Assembly: GCF_031582885.1 (NCBI RefSeq)
Contig: NZ_CP133988.1
Coordinates: 751,501 to 815,500 of the forward strand
Direction: 5' to 3'
Length of the DNA stretch: 64,000 nt
Source of the DNA: Streptococcus parasanguinis
GTDB taxonomy: Bacteria; Bacillota; Bacilli; Lactobacillales; Streptococcaceae
The first letter of the stretch is position 1; each line of letters starts with the position of its first letter. Below the pieces are notes generated by a model. The model saw nothing but the letters and a program-made list of their open reading frames with translations, was not told the DNA's origin and did not search any database. Positions 29,271 to 38,045 of the stretch are shown in pieces. Position numbers and translations under genes: made by a program.

Positions 29271-30206
29271 ATGGTATCGACAAAAACGCAAATTGCTGGT
29301 TTTGAATTTGACAACTGCCTGATGAATGCGGCAGGAGTGGCCTGTATGACCAAGGAAGAGTTGGAAGAAGTGAAGAATTCGGTTGCTGGGACTTTTGTGA
29401 CCAAGACAGCGACCTTAGAATTCCGTGCAGGAAATCCCGAACCACGCTATCATGATGTGCCACTTGGTTCGATCAATTCGATGGGCCTTCCCAACCAAGG
29501 CTTGGATTATTATTTAGATTACCTATTAGAGTTGCAAGAAACAGATCCTGACCGGACCTTCTTCTTATCTCTTGTCGGCATGTCTCCTGAAGAGACCCAT
29601 ACCATCTTGAAAAAGGTGCAAGACAGCGACTTTAAAGGCTTGACAGAATTGAACCTTTCTTGCCCTAATGTCCCTGGAAAACCTCAGATTGCCTATGACT
29701 TTGATACGACCGATCGGATCTTATCCGAGGTCTTTGCCTATTTCACAAAACCGCTTGGTATTAAATTGCCACCTTACTTTGATATTGTTCACTTCGATCA
29801 AGCAGCAACAATCTTTAACAAATACCCGCTTAAGTTTGTCAATTGTGTCAACTCGATCGGAAATGGTCTCTATATCGAGGATGAATCCGTTGTGATTCGT
29901 CCGAAGAACGGCTTTGGTGGGATTGGTGGAGAGTATGTCAAACCAACTGCCCTTGCTAATGTCCATGCCTTTTATCAACGTCTGAATCCAGAAATTCAAA
30001 TTATAGGGACTGGGGGTGTCTTGACTGGTCGTGATGTCTTTGAACATATTCTATGTGGGGCTAGTATGGTGCAAATCGGAACCACGCTTCATAAAGAAGG
30101 AGTAGGAGCTTTTGAACGCATCACTGCGGAGCTCAAAGCCATCATGGAAGAAAAAGGCTACCAAAGCCTAGAAGACTTCCGTGGGAAATTGCATTACATT
30201 GACTAA
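29271..30206 (+). CDS. pyrD: Dihydroorotate dehydrogenase A (fumarate-type)
   Basis: This enzyme oxidises dihydroorotate to orotate in pyrimidine synthesis. The class 1A enzyme is a soluble FMN homodimer using fumarate. It has 311 residues. The catalytic Cys131 in [12 protein letters not shown] defines class 1A rather than the Ser of class 2. NAAGV, the SINSMGLPN loop, and the FMN-phosphate site [14 protein letters not shown] are visible. No PyrK subunit is adjacent, consistent with class 1A. The start follows AAAAGGAG, and the gene is followed by its own terminator. Confidence 0.96.
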   Translation: MVSTKTQIAGFEFDNCLMNAAGVACMTKEELEEVKNSVAGTFVTKTATLEFRAGNPEPRYHDVPLGSINSMGLPNQGLDYYLDYLLELQETDPDRTFFLSLVGMSPEETHTILKKVQDSDFKGLTELNLSCPNVPGKPQIAYDFDTTDRILSEVFAYFTKPLGIKLPPYFDIVHFDQAATIFNKYPLKFVNCVNSIGNGLYIEDESVVIRPKNGFGGIGGEYVKPTALANVHAFYQRLNPEIQIIGTGGVLTGRDVFEHILCGASMVQIGTTLHKEGVGAFERITAELKAIMEEKGYQSLEDFRGKLHYID

Positions 30207-30218
30207 TCTTTCGAAAAG

Positions 30219-30252
30219 AACTTCCTCAAGTGGAAACTTGGGGAAGTTTTTT
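30219..30252 (+). terminator. Terminator of pyrD
   Basis: AACTTCCTCAAG/CTTGGGGAAGTT with a six-base loop, followed by TTTTTT. Confidence 0.9.
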
Positions 30253-30254
30253 AT

Positions 30255-30429
30255 GAGAGTGGGACAGAAATCGGTAATTCGTTAGAATTCAATTTCGTCG
30301 TCCCACCTCCGCACAGTTGAGTAGGTCTGTAAAAGCTGATGAAATCAGCGTAGTAGAGCCCACTCAACCACTGCGTCTTGCTCGACAATCCAAAAATAAT
30401 TGAGAGGCTAGGACTTTTGACCCAACCTC
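30255..30429 (+). repeat. Three-hairpin intergenic repeat (family B, copy 2)
   Basis: This is nearly identical to 53682-53856 and the reverse of 26845-27020. Its terminal hairpin is damaged (GAGGCTAGGAC...GACCCAACCTC), so it may no longer terminate transcription. It fills most of the gap between pyrD and the next gene. Confidence 0.9.
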
Positions 30430-30511
30430 ATTCTGTTCCTAGTTTTAGGAATTTTCCATTTTTATAGAGAGAAAAAGGTGTACAATGGAGGTGAAAAGGA
30501 AGGCGATTTAT

Positions 30512-30841
30512 ATGGAAGAAAGGGATGTGATTCAAGAGGCAAGAACGACGATCACCCTTCTTCAAACAGCCTTTTCTAAGGGATTCACCCCCAGTTTAGA
30601 TGCCCTTCGATTTCGAGAAAATCTAGATCAGATGTTGAAAGGTTTATTGAAGGCTAGGCGGGTAGACAATCGCCTGTTGATTGAGTTAGAAAAGTTTTAT
30701 CAGACCGCCAGTCTATTGATTGGTCTAGGTGGGCTAGCTTTGAACGAAGAGGCCTTTCAAGCTTGGCGAGCTTATGATCACTGGCATTACGAGGTTGTGA
30801 AGCCTCAGTTACAGGTTTATGGACCGACGGTGGTTTTGTAG
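30512..30841 (+). CDS. Small helical protein of unknown function
   Basis: This is a protein of about 109 residues, MEERDVIQEARTTITLLQ..., predicted mostly alpha-helical and soluble, ending YGPTVVL. I chose the ATG at 30512, eight bases after AAGGAAGG; an in-frame ATG at 30485 overlaps a -10-like TACAAT (30481-30486) and would precede the likely transcript start. Helical bundles of this size occur among bacteriocin-immunity-like proteins, but I see no diagnostic motif, so no function is assigned. Confidence 0.6.
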   Translation: MEERDVIQEARTTITLLQTAFSKGFTPSLDALRFRENLDQMLKGLLKARRVDNRLLIELEKFYQTASLLIGLGGLALNEEAFQAWRAYDHWHYEVVKPQLQVYGPTVVL

Positions 30842-30889
30842 TTGATGTGCCTTGAGTTTGTCCACAGATATTCAGAGGAGGTGTTGGTC

Positions 30890-30976
30890 ATGGTAGTCCT
30901 TCATGATTTTCTACATCAGTTAACCCTATCGTTTTGGAACTTCTATTACTCGCTCTTTTTCTTATTTGAAAAATAA
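30890..30976 (+). CDS. Candidate 28-residue hydrophobic peptide
   Basis: The ORF encodes MVVLHDFLHQLTLSFWNFYY followed by SLFFLFEK. AGAGGAGGTG lies seven bases before the ATG, a strong ribosome binding site, and a terminator-like hairpin (30986-31017) follows within 10 bp. It is rich in aromatic and hydrophobic residues and might insert in the membrane. No family is recognised. Coding status rests only on the expression signals. Confidence 0.4.
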   Translation: MVVLHDFLHQLTLSFWNFYYSLFFLFEK

Positions 30977-30985
30977 GAAGGATTG

Positions 30986-31017
30986 AATCCCTTTTACATA
31001 TAGTAGAAGGGATTTTT
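30986..31017 (+). terminator. Terminator after the 28-residue ORF
   Basis: AATCCCTT/AAGGGATT with a 13-base loop is followed by TTTTT. Confidence 0.65.
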
Positions 31018-31114
31018 GATGCAGAATCCTTGAAAATCTGAGGCTCTTGGATTATGATGGAGCTAATAGATAAGAAGCGTTCCTTGTGGGGAATGCAGGA
31101 AGCGAGGAAAAAAG

Positions 31115-32050
31115 ATGGCAGAGATTTATCTAGCAGGTGGCTGTTTTTGGGGCTTAGAGGAATATTTTTCACGGATCCCCGGTGTAGAAGAGACGACGGT
31201 GGGCTATGCCAATGGCCAGGTAGAAACGACCAACTACCAACTGATCAAGGAAACGGATCATTCAGAGACTGTTCAGGTCATCTACGATCCAGATAAAATC
31301 ACCCTACGAGCGATTCTGCTCTACTATTTCCGGGTGATTGATCCCTTGTCCATTAACAAACAGGGAAATGATCGAGGCCGCCAATATCGAACCGGTGTCT
31401 ATTATACAGACAAGGCAGATCGTGAAGTGATTGCCCACCTGTTTGCGGAAGTGGAGAAGCAACTGGGCCGCAAAATAGCGGTTGAGTTGGAACCCTTGCG
31501 CCACTATATCTTGGCTGAGGACTACCACCAAGACTACCTCAAGAAGAATCCTGGAGGCTATTGCCATATCGATGTGACGGATGCTGAGCAGCCCTTGATT
31601 GATCCAGCAGCCTATCAGAAGCCAGATCAAGAAACCTTAAAGGCGAAACTGACAGCAGAACAGTACCAAGTCACCCAAGAAAGTGCGACGGAACGTCCTT
31701 TCCACAATGCCTATGATCAGACCTTCGAAGAGGGCATCTATGTGGATATTACGACGGGGGAGCCACTCTTCTTTGCCAAGGATAAGTTTGCGTCTGGCTG
31801 TGGATGGCCAAGTTTCTCCCGTCCCATTGCCAAAGATGTCGTCCACTATTACCAGGACCATAGCCACGGGATGGAGCGGATCGAAGTTCGTTCCCGCTCA
31901 GGCAATGCCCACATCGGCCATGTCTTCACCGATGGACCAAAAGACCAAGGTGGCCTTCGCTATTGTATCAATTCGGCCTCTCTGCGCTTTATTCCAAAAG
32001 AGGAAATGGAGCAAGAAGGCTATGGATATTTGTTAAAGGCTTTGAAATAA
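31115..32050 (+). CDS. msrAB: Bifunctional methionine sulfoxide reductase A/B
   Basis: This fusion enzyme repairs both epimers of methionine sulfoxide. It has 311 residues. The MsrA part comes first, with Cys10 in [11 protein letters not shown] and the EDYHQDYL motif; the MsrB part begins near residue 175 ([19 protein letters not shown]), with [11 protein letters not shown] and the catalytic Cys near residue 283 in [11 protein letters not shown]. There is no signal peptide, so it is the cytoplasmic form. It should matter for an organism making hydrogen peroxide through SpxB. Confidence 0.96.
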   Translation: MAEIYLAGGCFWGLEEYFSRIPGVEETTVGYANGQVETTNYQLIKETDHSETVQVIYDPDKITLRAILLYYFRVIDPLSINKQGNDRGRQYRTGVYYTDKADREVIAHLFAEVEKQLGRKIAVELEPLRHYILAEDYHQDYLKKNPGGYCHIDVTDAEQPLIDPAAYQKPDQETLKAKLTAEQYQVTQESATERPFHNAYDQTFEEGIYVDITTGEPLFFAKDKFASGCGWPSFSRPIAKDVVHYYQDHSHGMERIEVRSRSGNAHIGHVFTDGPKDQGGLRYCINSASLRFIPKEEMEQEGYGYLLKALK

Positions 32051-32084
32051 GAGGGTCTTTCTAGTAGATCGAAAAACGGAGTTT

Positions 32085-32288
32085 ATGATGAAAAATAGAA
32101 ATTTGTGGCGAATGATTTTTACGCTTTCAGCTATGGTAACTCTGATTGGATTAGGATTTACTGCCTATAATCATTTTGTATTCCATCAACCTTTTATGAA
32201 TCGGACGACAAAAGGGTTACTTTCGGCCTTTTTCCTAAGTCTTGTCATGGTTGCAATCAGCTTGTCCAAATCAAACGATAAGAAGTGA
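32085..32288 (+). CDS. Small two-helix membrane protein, unknown
   Basis: This 67-residue protein has two hydrophobic segments (about residues 9-27 and 41-60), a basic N-terminus (MMKNRNLWR) and a polar tail SKSNDKK. GGAG precedes the double ATG. It follows msrAB by 34 bp in the same direction with no terminator between, so co-transcription is likely. No known family is recognised. Confidence 0.65.
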   Translation: MMKNRNLWRMIFTLSAMVTLIGLGFTAYNHFVFHQPFMNRTTKGLLSAFFLSLVMVAISLSKSNDKK

Positions 32289-32323
32289 TGATCGATCATT
32301 TACATGAATCCATCAACTGTGCA

Positions 32324-32381
32324 GGAGCAGGACGATGAAGCGTTTCTAAACAATAGCGCTTCTGTCCTGCTCTCTTTTTTC
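32324..32381 (+). terminator. Long hairpin terminator related to family B repeats
   Basis: GGAGCAGGACGATGAAGCG pairs with CGCTTCTGTCCTGCTC and is followed by TTTTTT. The sequence, including the preceding CAACTGTGC, parallels one arm of the family B repeat (CAACTGTGCGGAGGTGGGAC...CTGTCTCACTC), suggesting a shortened relative. Confidence 0.8.
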
Positions 32382-32396
32382 TCTTCTTAAAAATTG

Positions 32397-32405
32397 TGAT
32401 ACAAT
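32397..32405 (+). promoter_or_regulatory. Extended -10 promoter of the CapA-like gene
   Basis: TGATACAAT overlaps an in-frame ATG at 32404, which argues that translation begins at the downstream ATG at 32482. Confidence 0.55.
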
Positions 32406-32481
32406 GAAGAGAAAGTATTTCAATGACAGCTCAATTTGTTGGCGGATCATTGGAGAAACTAGGTACGAAGAAGAGGTAGGA

Positions 32482-33825
32482 ATGTTAGAGAAGTGGGAGA
32501 GTGTGAAAGGGACCATCAAAACGATGGGGAAAGAGCTATCGGCGGCCTTTGATTGGGCTTTTGATCGTCTCTTTTCAAAGATTCAGCTGACCAATGAACA
32601 GTTTGTCTATGTGCTCTTGTCAGTCGTTTTTATCGTGGCTAATGCCATCTTGTGGGTACAAAAGTTTCAAGGCTTTCCGATCACCGCAACCGAACGGCCA
32701 GAGGTTGTGTACAAGGCAAAAACACCGGCTGATCAGATTCCTCATACAGCGCGGATCATGGCCAATGGAGACCAGCTCTATCATGATCTGGTCTATATGA
32801 GTGCACAAAAAGAAGATGGGACCTATGATTTTCATGAAAATTATGAGTATGTCAAACCCTGGCTACAAAAGGCGGATCTAGCCTTGGGCGATTTTGAGGG
32901 AACCATTAACCCGAATTACTATTTGTCAGGTTATCCTCTTTTTAATGCACCGAGCGAAGTCGTACCAGCCATTAAGGATGCTGGTTATGATGTCATGGAT
33001 TTGGGACACAACCATATCCTGGATTCAGGTCTAGAAGGGGTCTATTCGACAGCCAAGGCCTTTGAAGATGCCGGCATCACACCTATCGGTGTCTATACGC
33101 ATGAAAAGAGAGGCCAGGCCCCCTTGGTGATCAAGGAAGTGAATGGCATCAAGATTGCTATTCTAGCCTACGCTTATGGGTTTAATGGAATGGAAACGAC
33201 CCTTACTCCAGAAGAGCAAGCAGATGTCTTGTCTGATCTGGATGAAGAACGGATGAAGGCGGAGATCCAAAAGGCGGAGCAAGAGGCCGATATCACCATT
33301 GTCATGCCCCAGATGGGAATCGAGTACCAGCTGGAGCCGACAGAAGAGCAAAAAGAGCTCTATCATAAGATGGTTTCTTGGGGAGCTGATATCGTCTTTG
33401 GTGGGCATCCCCATGTTGTGGAGCCTGCTGAAGTGGTCAATAAAGATGGTCAAAACAAGCTCATTATCTACTCGATGGGGAATTTCCTGTCCAATCAGCG
33501 TCTGGAAACTATGGGAGATGTGGAGACTGCCCAATGGACAGAGCGAGGAGTCTTGATGGATGTGACCATCGAAAAGGTCGGCCGCAAGACAAAGATCAAG
33601 ACAGCTACTGCTCATCCAACCTGGGTCAGTCGGACTCCGAAGGGCACCTATTCTCCTGAAGGTTATGAGTTGTACAAGTACCAGACCTATATTTTGGAAG
33701 ATTTTATCCAGGGTGGCAAATACCGCGACAAGCTGGATGAAGAGACCAAGGAGAGAGTGGACACGGCCTACCGAGAAATGAAGGAACATGTTCACTTGGA
33801 CTGGCCTCAGAGTGGAAAGGAATAG
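32482..33825 (+). CDS. CapA-family (PGA_cap) metallophosphatase-like protein
   Basis: This 447-residue protein resembles the CapA/PgsA poly-gamma-glutamate synthesis family with a calcineurin-like fold. A single transmembrane helix lies near residues 40-60 (FVYVLLSVVFIVANAILWV), placing the rest outside the cell. Family motifs: IMANGDQLYHD, LGDFEGTINP, DLGHNHILDSG, AYAYGFNG, MPQMGIEYQ, VFGGHPHVVEP and YSMGNFLSNQ. The start at 32482 has AGAGGTAGGA upstream; a longer frame overlaps the promoter. PgsB/PgsC partners are absent, so capsule synthesis is unlikely. The gene ends three bases before the MutS-like ATPase gene. Confidence 0.85.
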   Translation: MLEKWESVKGTIKTMGKELSAAFDWAFDRLFSKIQLTNEQFVYVLLSVVFIVANAILWVQKFQGFPITATERPEVVYKAKTPADQIPHTARIMANGDQLYHDLVYMSAQKEDGTYDFHENYEYVKPWLQKADLALGDFEGTINPNYYLSGYPLFNAPSEVVPAIKDAGYDVMDLGHNHILDSGLEGVYSTAKAFEDAGITPIGVYTHEKRGQAPLVIKEVNGIKIAILAYAYGFNGMETTLTPEEQADVLSDLDEERMKAEIQKAEQEADITIVMPQMGIEYQLEPTEEQKELYHKMVSWGADIVFGGHPHVVEPAEVVNKDGQNKLIIYSMGNFLSNQRLETMGDVETAQWTERGVLMDVTIEKVGRKTKIKTATAHPTWVSRTPKGTYSPEGYELYKYQTYILEDFIQGGKYRDKLDEETKERVDTAYREMKEHVHLDWPQSGKE

Positions 33826-33828
33826 AGC

Positions 33829-35493
33829 ATGGAAGGAAATGTGAACTGGATCCCGCTTGGGATCCTAGGATTGATCGTGGTGATTTGGGCAACCAAATTT
33901 CTTACAGCCATCCGCCTCAAGCAAAAGCTGAAGAAGGCTTGGGATGGGGCGCCTTTCTTTCGCAAGAAAGACACAGAAGAAAGTTTGATAGATAGTCTGG
34001 CTTATCCAGCTAAGGGAAGGACGATCGATAGCCAAGTGGATGATCAGACCTGGCATGATTTGGCTTTGGATGCGGTCTTTGATCAGCTCAACTATACCCA
34101 ATCGAGCCTTGGAGCAGAGGCTCTCTATCAAAAAATGCGCCTGCTGGAATTCCAGCCTCAGGACCAGCTTCATGACTTAGAAGCCTTCTTTGAAGAGCAT
34201 CCTGATTTGCGCCTCAAGGTCCAGGTCATTTTCAACCAACTGGGCAAGAAGAACCACAACATGGCGCGGAGCATTGTCGCAAATCCCGGCAAGCATTATG
34301 CAGGTTTACCCCTCTATCTAGCCTTGGCCTGTCTTCCTATTGTCTGTCTCTTTGCCATCCCCTTTGAGCCAGTCGGTGCCATTACCCTCTTGGTGATCAG
34401 TGTGGTCTTTAATATTGTCTTTTCGAGTTTGCGCAATTGGTCCAATAAAATCCGTCTGGACAATGTTAGCTATTTGGTCCGCATCTTTGCTTCGGCAGAA
34501 CGCTTGAGCCATCTAGCCTTGCCACAACAAGAAGAATTGAAGCAAGCGGTCAAACCCTTTAAGAAAACGCGGATCCTTGCCAGTGTCTTGCAGAGTCCAA
34601 CGGGGACTTCGGAAATGGAAATTATTCTCCTCTACCTCAACGTCCTCTTTTTACTCCCGCAGATCGCTCAGGTTTATATTTACAATCAGGTGAAGGCTCA
34701 TCAAAAAGAGGCCCAGAAGCTTCTGGATCTCCTTGGAGAGATGGAAGTCGCCATTAGTCTCTTGCGCCATAAGCGGGATCTAGAAGTGGTCTGTGAGCCG
34801 GTCTTTATGGAGACAGGTGGCATTGAGGGCGAGACGCTCTATCATCCTTTGCTGTCTAATCCGATTGCGAATGATGTGCATTTTCAAAAAAATATGGTCA
34901 TCAGTGGGGACAATGCATCTGGGAAATCGACCTACCTGAAAACTGTCGCCATCAATGCCATTCTGGCTCAAGGATTAGGCTTTGCCTATGGAGAAAGATT
35001 ATCCCTTCCTTATGGTCATGTCCTAACGGCTATGGATGTGAGCGATGATATTGAAGTTGGAGATAGCTACTTTATCACTGAGAGTAAAGCTATTTTACGT
35101 ATGATTCAGCATCTGAAAAAACCTGGTTTTCACTACTTCTTTATTGACGAGCTCTTTAAGGGGACCAATACCATCGAGCGGATCGGATCAGGCCTTGGAA
35201 TTGTCCGCTGGTTGGCTGCCCAAAACTGCCTCTACATGATCTCCAGTCATGATATTGAGCTGGTCGCAGCCTCTGGTGAGGTCAATGATAATTACCATTT
35301 TGATAGTCGCTATGTGGATGGCAAGATCGTCTTTGACTACCAGATCAAGCCAGGGTCAGCCGTGACTAAGAATGCGGTCAATACCCTAGAAAGCTTACAT
35401 TATCCAGAGGAGATTACGCAAACAGCCAAGGACTTGATTGACCAGTATGAAGAGACGGGGCATTGGTCTTTGAAAGAAATTGAAAAAGAATGA
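33829..35493 (+). CDS. Membrane-associated MutS-family ATPase
   Basis: This 554-residue protein has a C-terminal MutS ATPase domain: Walker A ISGDNASGKSTYLKT near residues 359-373, then YFITESKAILR, Walker B HYFFIDELFKGTN near 441-453 and SSHDIEL. Upstream are a helical region and three hydrophobic segments (near residues 7-22, and a pair at about 163-205), so it is probably membrane-bound. It has neither the mismatch-recognition domain of MutS nor the Smr domain of MutS2. It belongs to a little-studied MutS-like group in Firmicutes. It follows the CapA-like gene by three bases. Confidence 0.85.
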   Translation: MEGNVNWIPLGILGLIVVIWATKFLTAIRLKQKLKKAWDGAPFFRKKDTEESLIDSLAYPAKGRTIDSQVDDQTWHDLALDAVFDQLNYTQSSLGAEALYQKMRLLEFQPQDQLHDLEAFFEEHPDLRLKVQVIFNQLGKKNHNMARSIVANPGKHYAGLPLYLALACLPIVCLFAIPFEPVGAITLLVISVVFNIVFSSLRNWSNKIRLDNVSYLVRIFASAERLSHLALPQQEELKQAVKPFKKTRILASVLQSPTGTSEMEIILLYLNVLFLLPQIAQVYIYNQVKAHQKEAQKLLDLLGEMEVAISLLRHKRDLEVVCEPVFMETGGIEGETLYHPLLSNPIANDVHFQKNMVISGDNASGKSTYLKTVAINAILAQGLGFAYGERLSLPYGHVLTAMDVSDDIEVGDSYFITESKAILRMIQHLKKPGFHYFFIDELFKGTNTIERIGSGLGIVRWLAAQNCLYMISSHDIELVAASGEVNDNYHFDSRYVDGKIVFDYQIKPGSAVTKNAVNTLESLHYPEEITQTAKDLIDQYEETGHWSLKEIEKE

Positions 35494-35516
35494 GAAATGA
35501 ACGAAGGAGTTTGTAA

Positions 35517-36233
35517 ATGATCGGTTTAGGGACCCTCTATAATGCCTTAGGGGTCGTATTTGATGGGCTTTTAGGATTGCTCATCGGTCAACGTTTGTCA
35601 GAAGATTTTCATGAGACCCTTCTGAAAGTGACAGGAGTTGCTGTTTTTGTCTTGGGCATTGCAGGGACCTTGGAAAAGATGCTGGTGGTGCATGGAAGTC
35701 ATGTGAAAAGTCACGGAAGTATGATGTTGATTCTGAGTCTAGTGATCGGGACCGTTATCGGGGAACTCTTGAAGATTGAGGAGGGCTTTGAGCGCCTGGG
35801 AAGCTGGCTGAAGGAAAAGACGGGCAACCAAAGCGATACCAGCTTTGTCGATGCCTTTATGACCACGGCCTTGACCATTTGTATCGGGGCTATGGCGGTG
35901 GTCGGAGCTGTCCAGGATGGCTTGACAGGCGACACCTCGACCTTGTTGGCCAAGGCTATTCTCGATATGGTTATCGTTCTGGTCTTGACCGTTTCAAAAG
36001 GAAAGGGCGCGATCTTTGCAGTGGTACCACTTGTGATCCTTCAAGGTTTGATCACGCTGTTGGCCCATTTGATCGCACCGATCATGACTTCACAAGCCCT
36101 TTCGAATCTGTCCCTAGTTGGCTCCAGCCTCATTCTCTGTGTAGGGATCAACCTCATCTGGGGCAAACGAATCAAGGTCGCCAATCTCCTTCCAGCAGTG
36201 CTAATTGCCATTATTTGGGCCTTTGTTGGCTAA
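35517..36233 (+). CDS. DUF554 family membrane protein
   Basis: This 238-residue protein has about seven hydrophobic helices and matches the DUF554 (YdfK/YqgA-like) family: GTLYNALGVVFDGLLGLLIG at the N-terminus, SLVIGTVIGELLKIE and TALTICIGAMAVVGAVQDGL in the middle. Function is unknown, with a transporter-like topology. It lies 24 bp after the MutS-like gene with AAGGAG before the ATG, closing a three-gene run that ends in a strong terminator. Confidence 0.85.
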   Translation: MIGLGTLYNALGVVFDGLLGLLIGQRLSEDFHETLLKVTGVAVFVLGIAGTLEKMLVVHGSHVKSHGSMMLILSLVIGTVIGELLKIEEGFERLGSWLKEKTGNQSDTSFVDAFMTTALTICIGAMAVVGAVQDGLTGDTSTLLAKAILDMVIVLVLTVSKGKGAIFAVVPLVILQGLITLLAHLIAPIMTSQALSNLSLVGSSLILCVGINLIWGKRIKVANLLPAVLIAIIWAFVG

Positions 36234-36241
36234 AAAAATAG

Positions 36242-36273
36242 AAGCTAACCGGTAAAGATAGGTTAGCTTTTTT
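36242..36273 (+). terminator. Terminator after the DUF554 gene
   Basis: AAGCTAACC/GGTTAGCTT is followed by TTTT, nine bases after the stop. Confidence 0.88.
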
Positions 36274-36338
36274 GCTTGCCCATGTAGTCTTGTTAGAAAA
36301 ATGGAGGTGCTCCGAAAAGAAAGGAGTTCTTTTAAATG

Positions 36339-36347
36339 TGATAAAAT
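36339..36347 (+). promoter_or_regulatory. Extended -10 promoter of the HAD-SGNH pair
   Basis: TGATAAAAT lies 54 bp before the HAD start. Confidence 0.5.
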
Positions 36348-36400
36348 AAGAAACAGGAGTGAAGATTGGATTCATTTTGAAGGTGAAAGGTGAGTGAGTT

Positions 36401-37249
36401 ATGATCAAACTAATTGCTACAGATATGGATGGGACCTTATTAGATGAGCGAGGTGAGGTGGATCTTCCGCGCCTGGAAAGGCTGTTGGACCACTTGGATC
36501 AAAAAGGGATTCGCTTTGTCATTGCGACGGGAAATGAAATCCATCGCATGCGCCAACTCTTGGGTCCTTTGGTCAAGCGGGTGACTCTCGTCGTAGCCAA
36601 TGGAGCACGGATTTTTGAGGATGACCAGATGATTCTTGGGAAATTCTGGGATCGAGAGCTAGTAGAGGCGGTTCTTGCTTATTTTAAGGGGAGGGAAATT
36701 TCAGACCAGCTGGTTGTGTCAGCTGTCAATGGTGGCTTTGTCAAGGAAGGAACAGTCTTTACAGAAGTTGAGAAATTCATGCAGCCGGAAGTGATTGAAG
36801 CCTTGTACAAGCGGATGAAGTTTGTCCCTGAATTGACAGCAGATCTATTTGATCAGGTGCTTAAAATGAGTCTGGTGGTTGGCTTGGATCGTCTCGATCA
36901 AGTGCGCCAAGAAGTCCAACAGGCTTTTGGAGATCAGCTGATGGCGGTTTCGAGCGGTTTTGGCAGCATGGATCTCTTACAAGCAGGCATTCACAAGGCT
37001 TGGGGTCTGGCTCAATTAATGGAGATGTGGCAGCTTGATGCCAGTCAGGTCATGGCCTTTGGGGATAGCGGAAACGACATCGAAATGCTTGAAATGGCAG
37101 GTCACTCCTATGCTGTGGCCAATGCAGAAGAAGCTGTCAAGGCTGTTGCCAAACATCTAGCACCGACTCATCAGGAAGGTGGTGTCTACCAGGTGATCGA
37201 AGAGTATCTAGGATTGACCCCCTGGGAACAAGTGAAAGGAAAGAATTAG
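36401..37249 (+). CDS. Cof-type HAD hydrolase
   Basis: This 282-residue protein of the haloacid dehalogenase superfamily, Cof/IIB subfamily, is typically a phosphatase for sugar phosphates or FMN-like substrates. Motif I DMDGTLLDE near residue 8, motif II VIATGN, the conserved Lys in the HKAWGL segment, and motif IV VMAFGDSGNDIEML near 221-234 are intact. Its stop is immediately followed by the ATG of the SGNH hydrolase (TAGATG), so they form one operon. The substrate is unknown. Confidence 0.9.
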   Translation: MIKLIATDMDGTLLDERGEVDLPRLERLLDHLDQKGIRFVIATGNEIHRMRQLLGPLVKRVTLVVANGARIFEDDQMILGKFWDRELVEAVLAYFKGREISDQLVVSAVNGGFVKEGTVFTEVEKFMQPEVIEALYKRMKFVPELTADLFDQVLKMSLVVGLDRLDQVRQEVQQAFGDQLMAVSSGFGSMDLLQAGIHKAWGLAQLMEMWQLDASQVMAFGDSGNDIEMLEMAGHSYAVANAEEAVKAVAKHLAPTHQEGGVYQVIEEYLGLTPWEQVKGKN

Positions 37250-37882
37250 ATGGCGGTACAACTGTTAGAAGACTGGCTCTTAAAGGAGCAGGAGAAAATC
37301 ATAACAACCTATCGGGAACTTAATCAAGCCCCTCTGAAGGAGCCTGGTTTGATCTTTATCGGAGACTCCATCGTGGAGTATTTCCCCATTCATGAACTAT
37401 TACAAAGTCCCAAACACATGGTCAATCGAGGAGTGCGAGGCTATAAGACGGATCTCCTTCGTGAGCATCTAGACGCCCATGTCTTTGGAACGGCGGTGGA
37501 TCAGATCTTTCTCTTGATCGGGACCAATGATATCGGAAAAGAAATTCCTCAAAAGGAAACCTTAGACAATGTAGAAGCGGTCTTACAAGCAATTATGCGG
37601 GACTTTCCGCTGACCCACATCAACCTGATCTCGGTTCTACCGGTGAGTCGAGATGAGCGCTACAAACAAAAGGTCTATGTGCGGACCAATGAAAAAATTC
37701 AGGCCCTCAACCAGGCCTATCGCGAATTGGCCCAGGCCTACCACCAGGTCAGCTATATTGATGTGTATTCGTCTTTATTGGATGAAAAGGGGCAGTTGGC
37801 AGAAGCCTATACGACAGATGGCCTCCATTTAAGTGTGGCTGGTTACCGAGTTCTAGCCCAAGCTCTGCAGGAGACGTTATAG
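37250..37882 (+). CDS. SGNH/GDSL-family hydrolase
   Basis: This 210-residue protein carries the SGNH motifs: block I FIGDSIVEYF with the nucleophile Ser near residue 36, block II Gly in NRGVRGYKT, block III Asn in LLIGTNDIG and block V DGLHLS with the Asp-His pair. It has no signal peptide, so it is intracellular. Bases between it and the preceding HAD gene are nil. It is probably an esterase or lipase acting on a small acylated substrate; the pairing with a phosphatase is suggestive but unproven. Confidence 0.9.
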   Translation: MAVQLLEDWLLKEQEKIITTYRELNQAPLKEPGLIFIGDSIVEYFPIHELLQSPKHMVNRGVRGYKTDLLREHLDAHVFGTAVDQIFLLIGTNDIGKEIPQKETLDNVEAVLQAIMRDFPLTHINLISVLPVSRDERYKQKVYVRTNEKIQALNQAYRELAQAYHQVSYIDVYSSLLDEKGQLAEAYTTDGLHLSVAGYRVLAQALQETL

Positions 37883-37989
37883 AGAAAACGTCTGTAGCAG
37901 GCAACTAGCGTTAACAGTAAAAGCCATGATTTACATGGTTTTTGGCTTGTAAATAATTAGAGTTCACCCAATTTTTTATACATACAAAT

Positions 37990-38020
37990 AAGCGGGCTTC
38001 ATGACAAAGCTCGCTTTTTC
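37990..38020. terminator. Terminator between the SGNH gene and the toxin island
   Basis: AGCGGGCTT/AAGCTCGCT with one G-T pair is followed by TTTTT on the plus strand. It lies between convergent units. A weaker hairpin (CCATG/CATGG near 37924-37938) precedes it. Confidence 0.7.
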
Positions 38021-38045
38021 TGTTATGAAAGAAATAACTTATTTT

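Noticed and set aside
30888..31172. A 94-codon minus-strand ORF between the 30512 gene and msrAB
   Set aside because: It has no ribosome binding site and overlaps the start of msrAB; serine/isoleucine-rich composition looks non-coding.
33163..33795. A 210-codon minus-strand ORF opposite the CapA-like gene
   Set aside because: The opposite frame shows clear CapA motifs; this one has none and lacks start signals.
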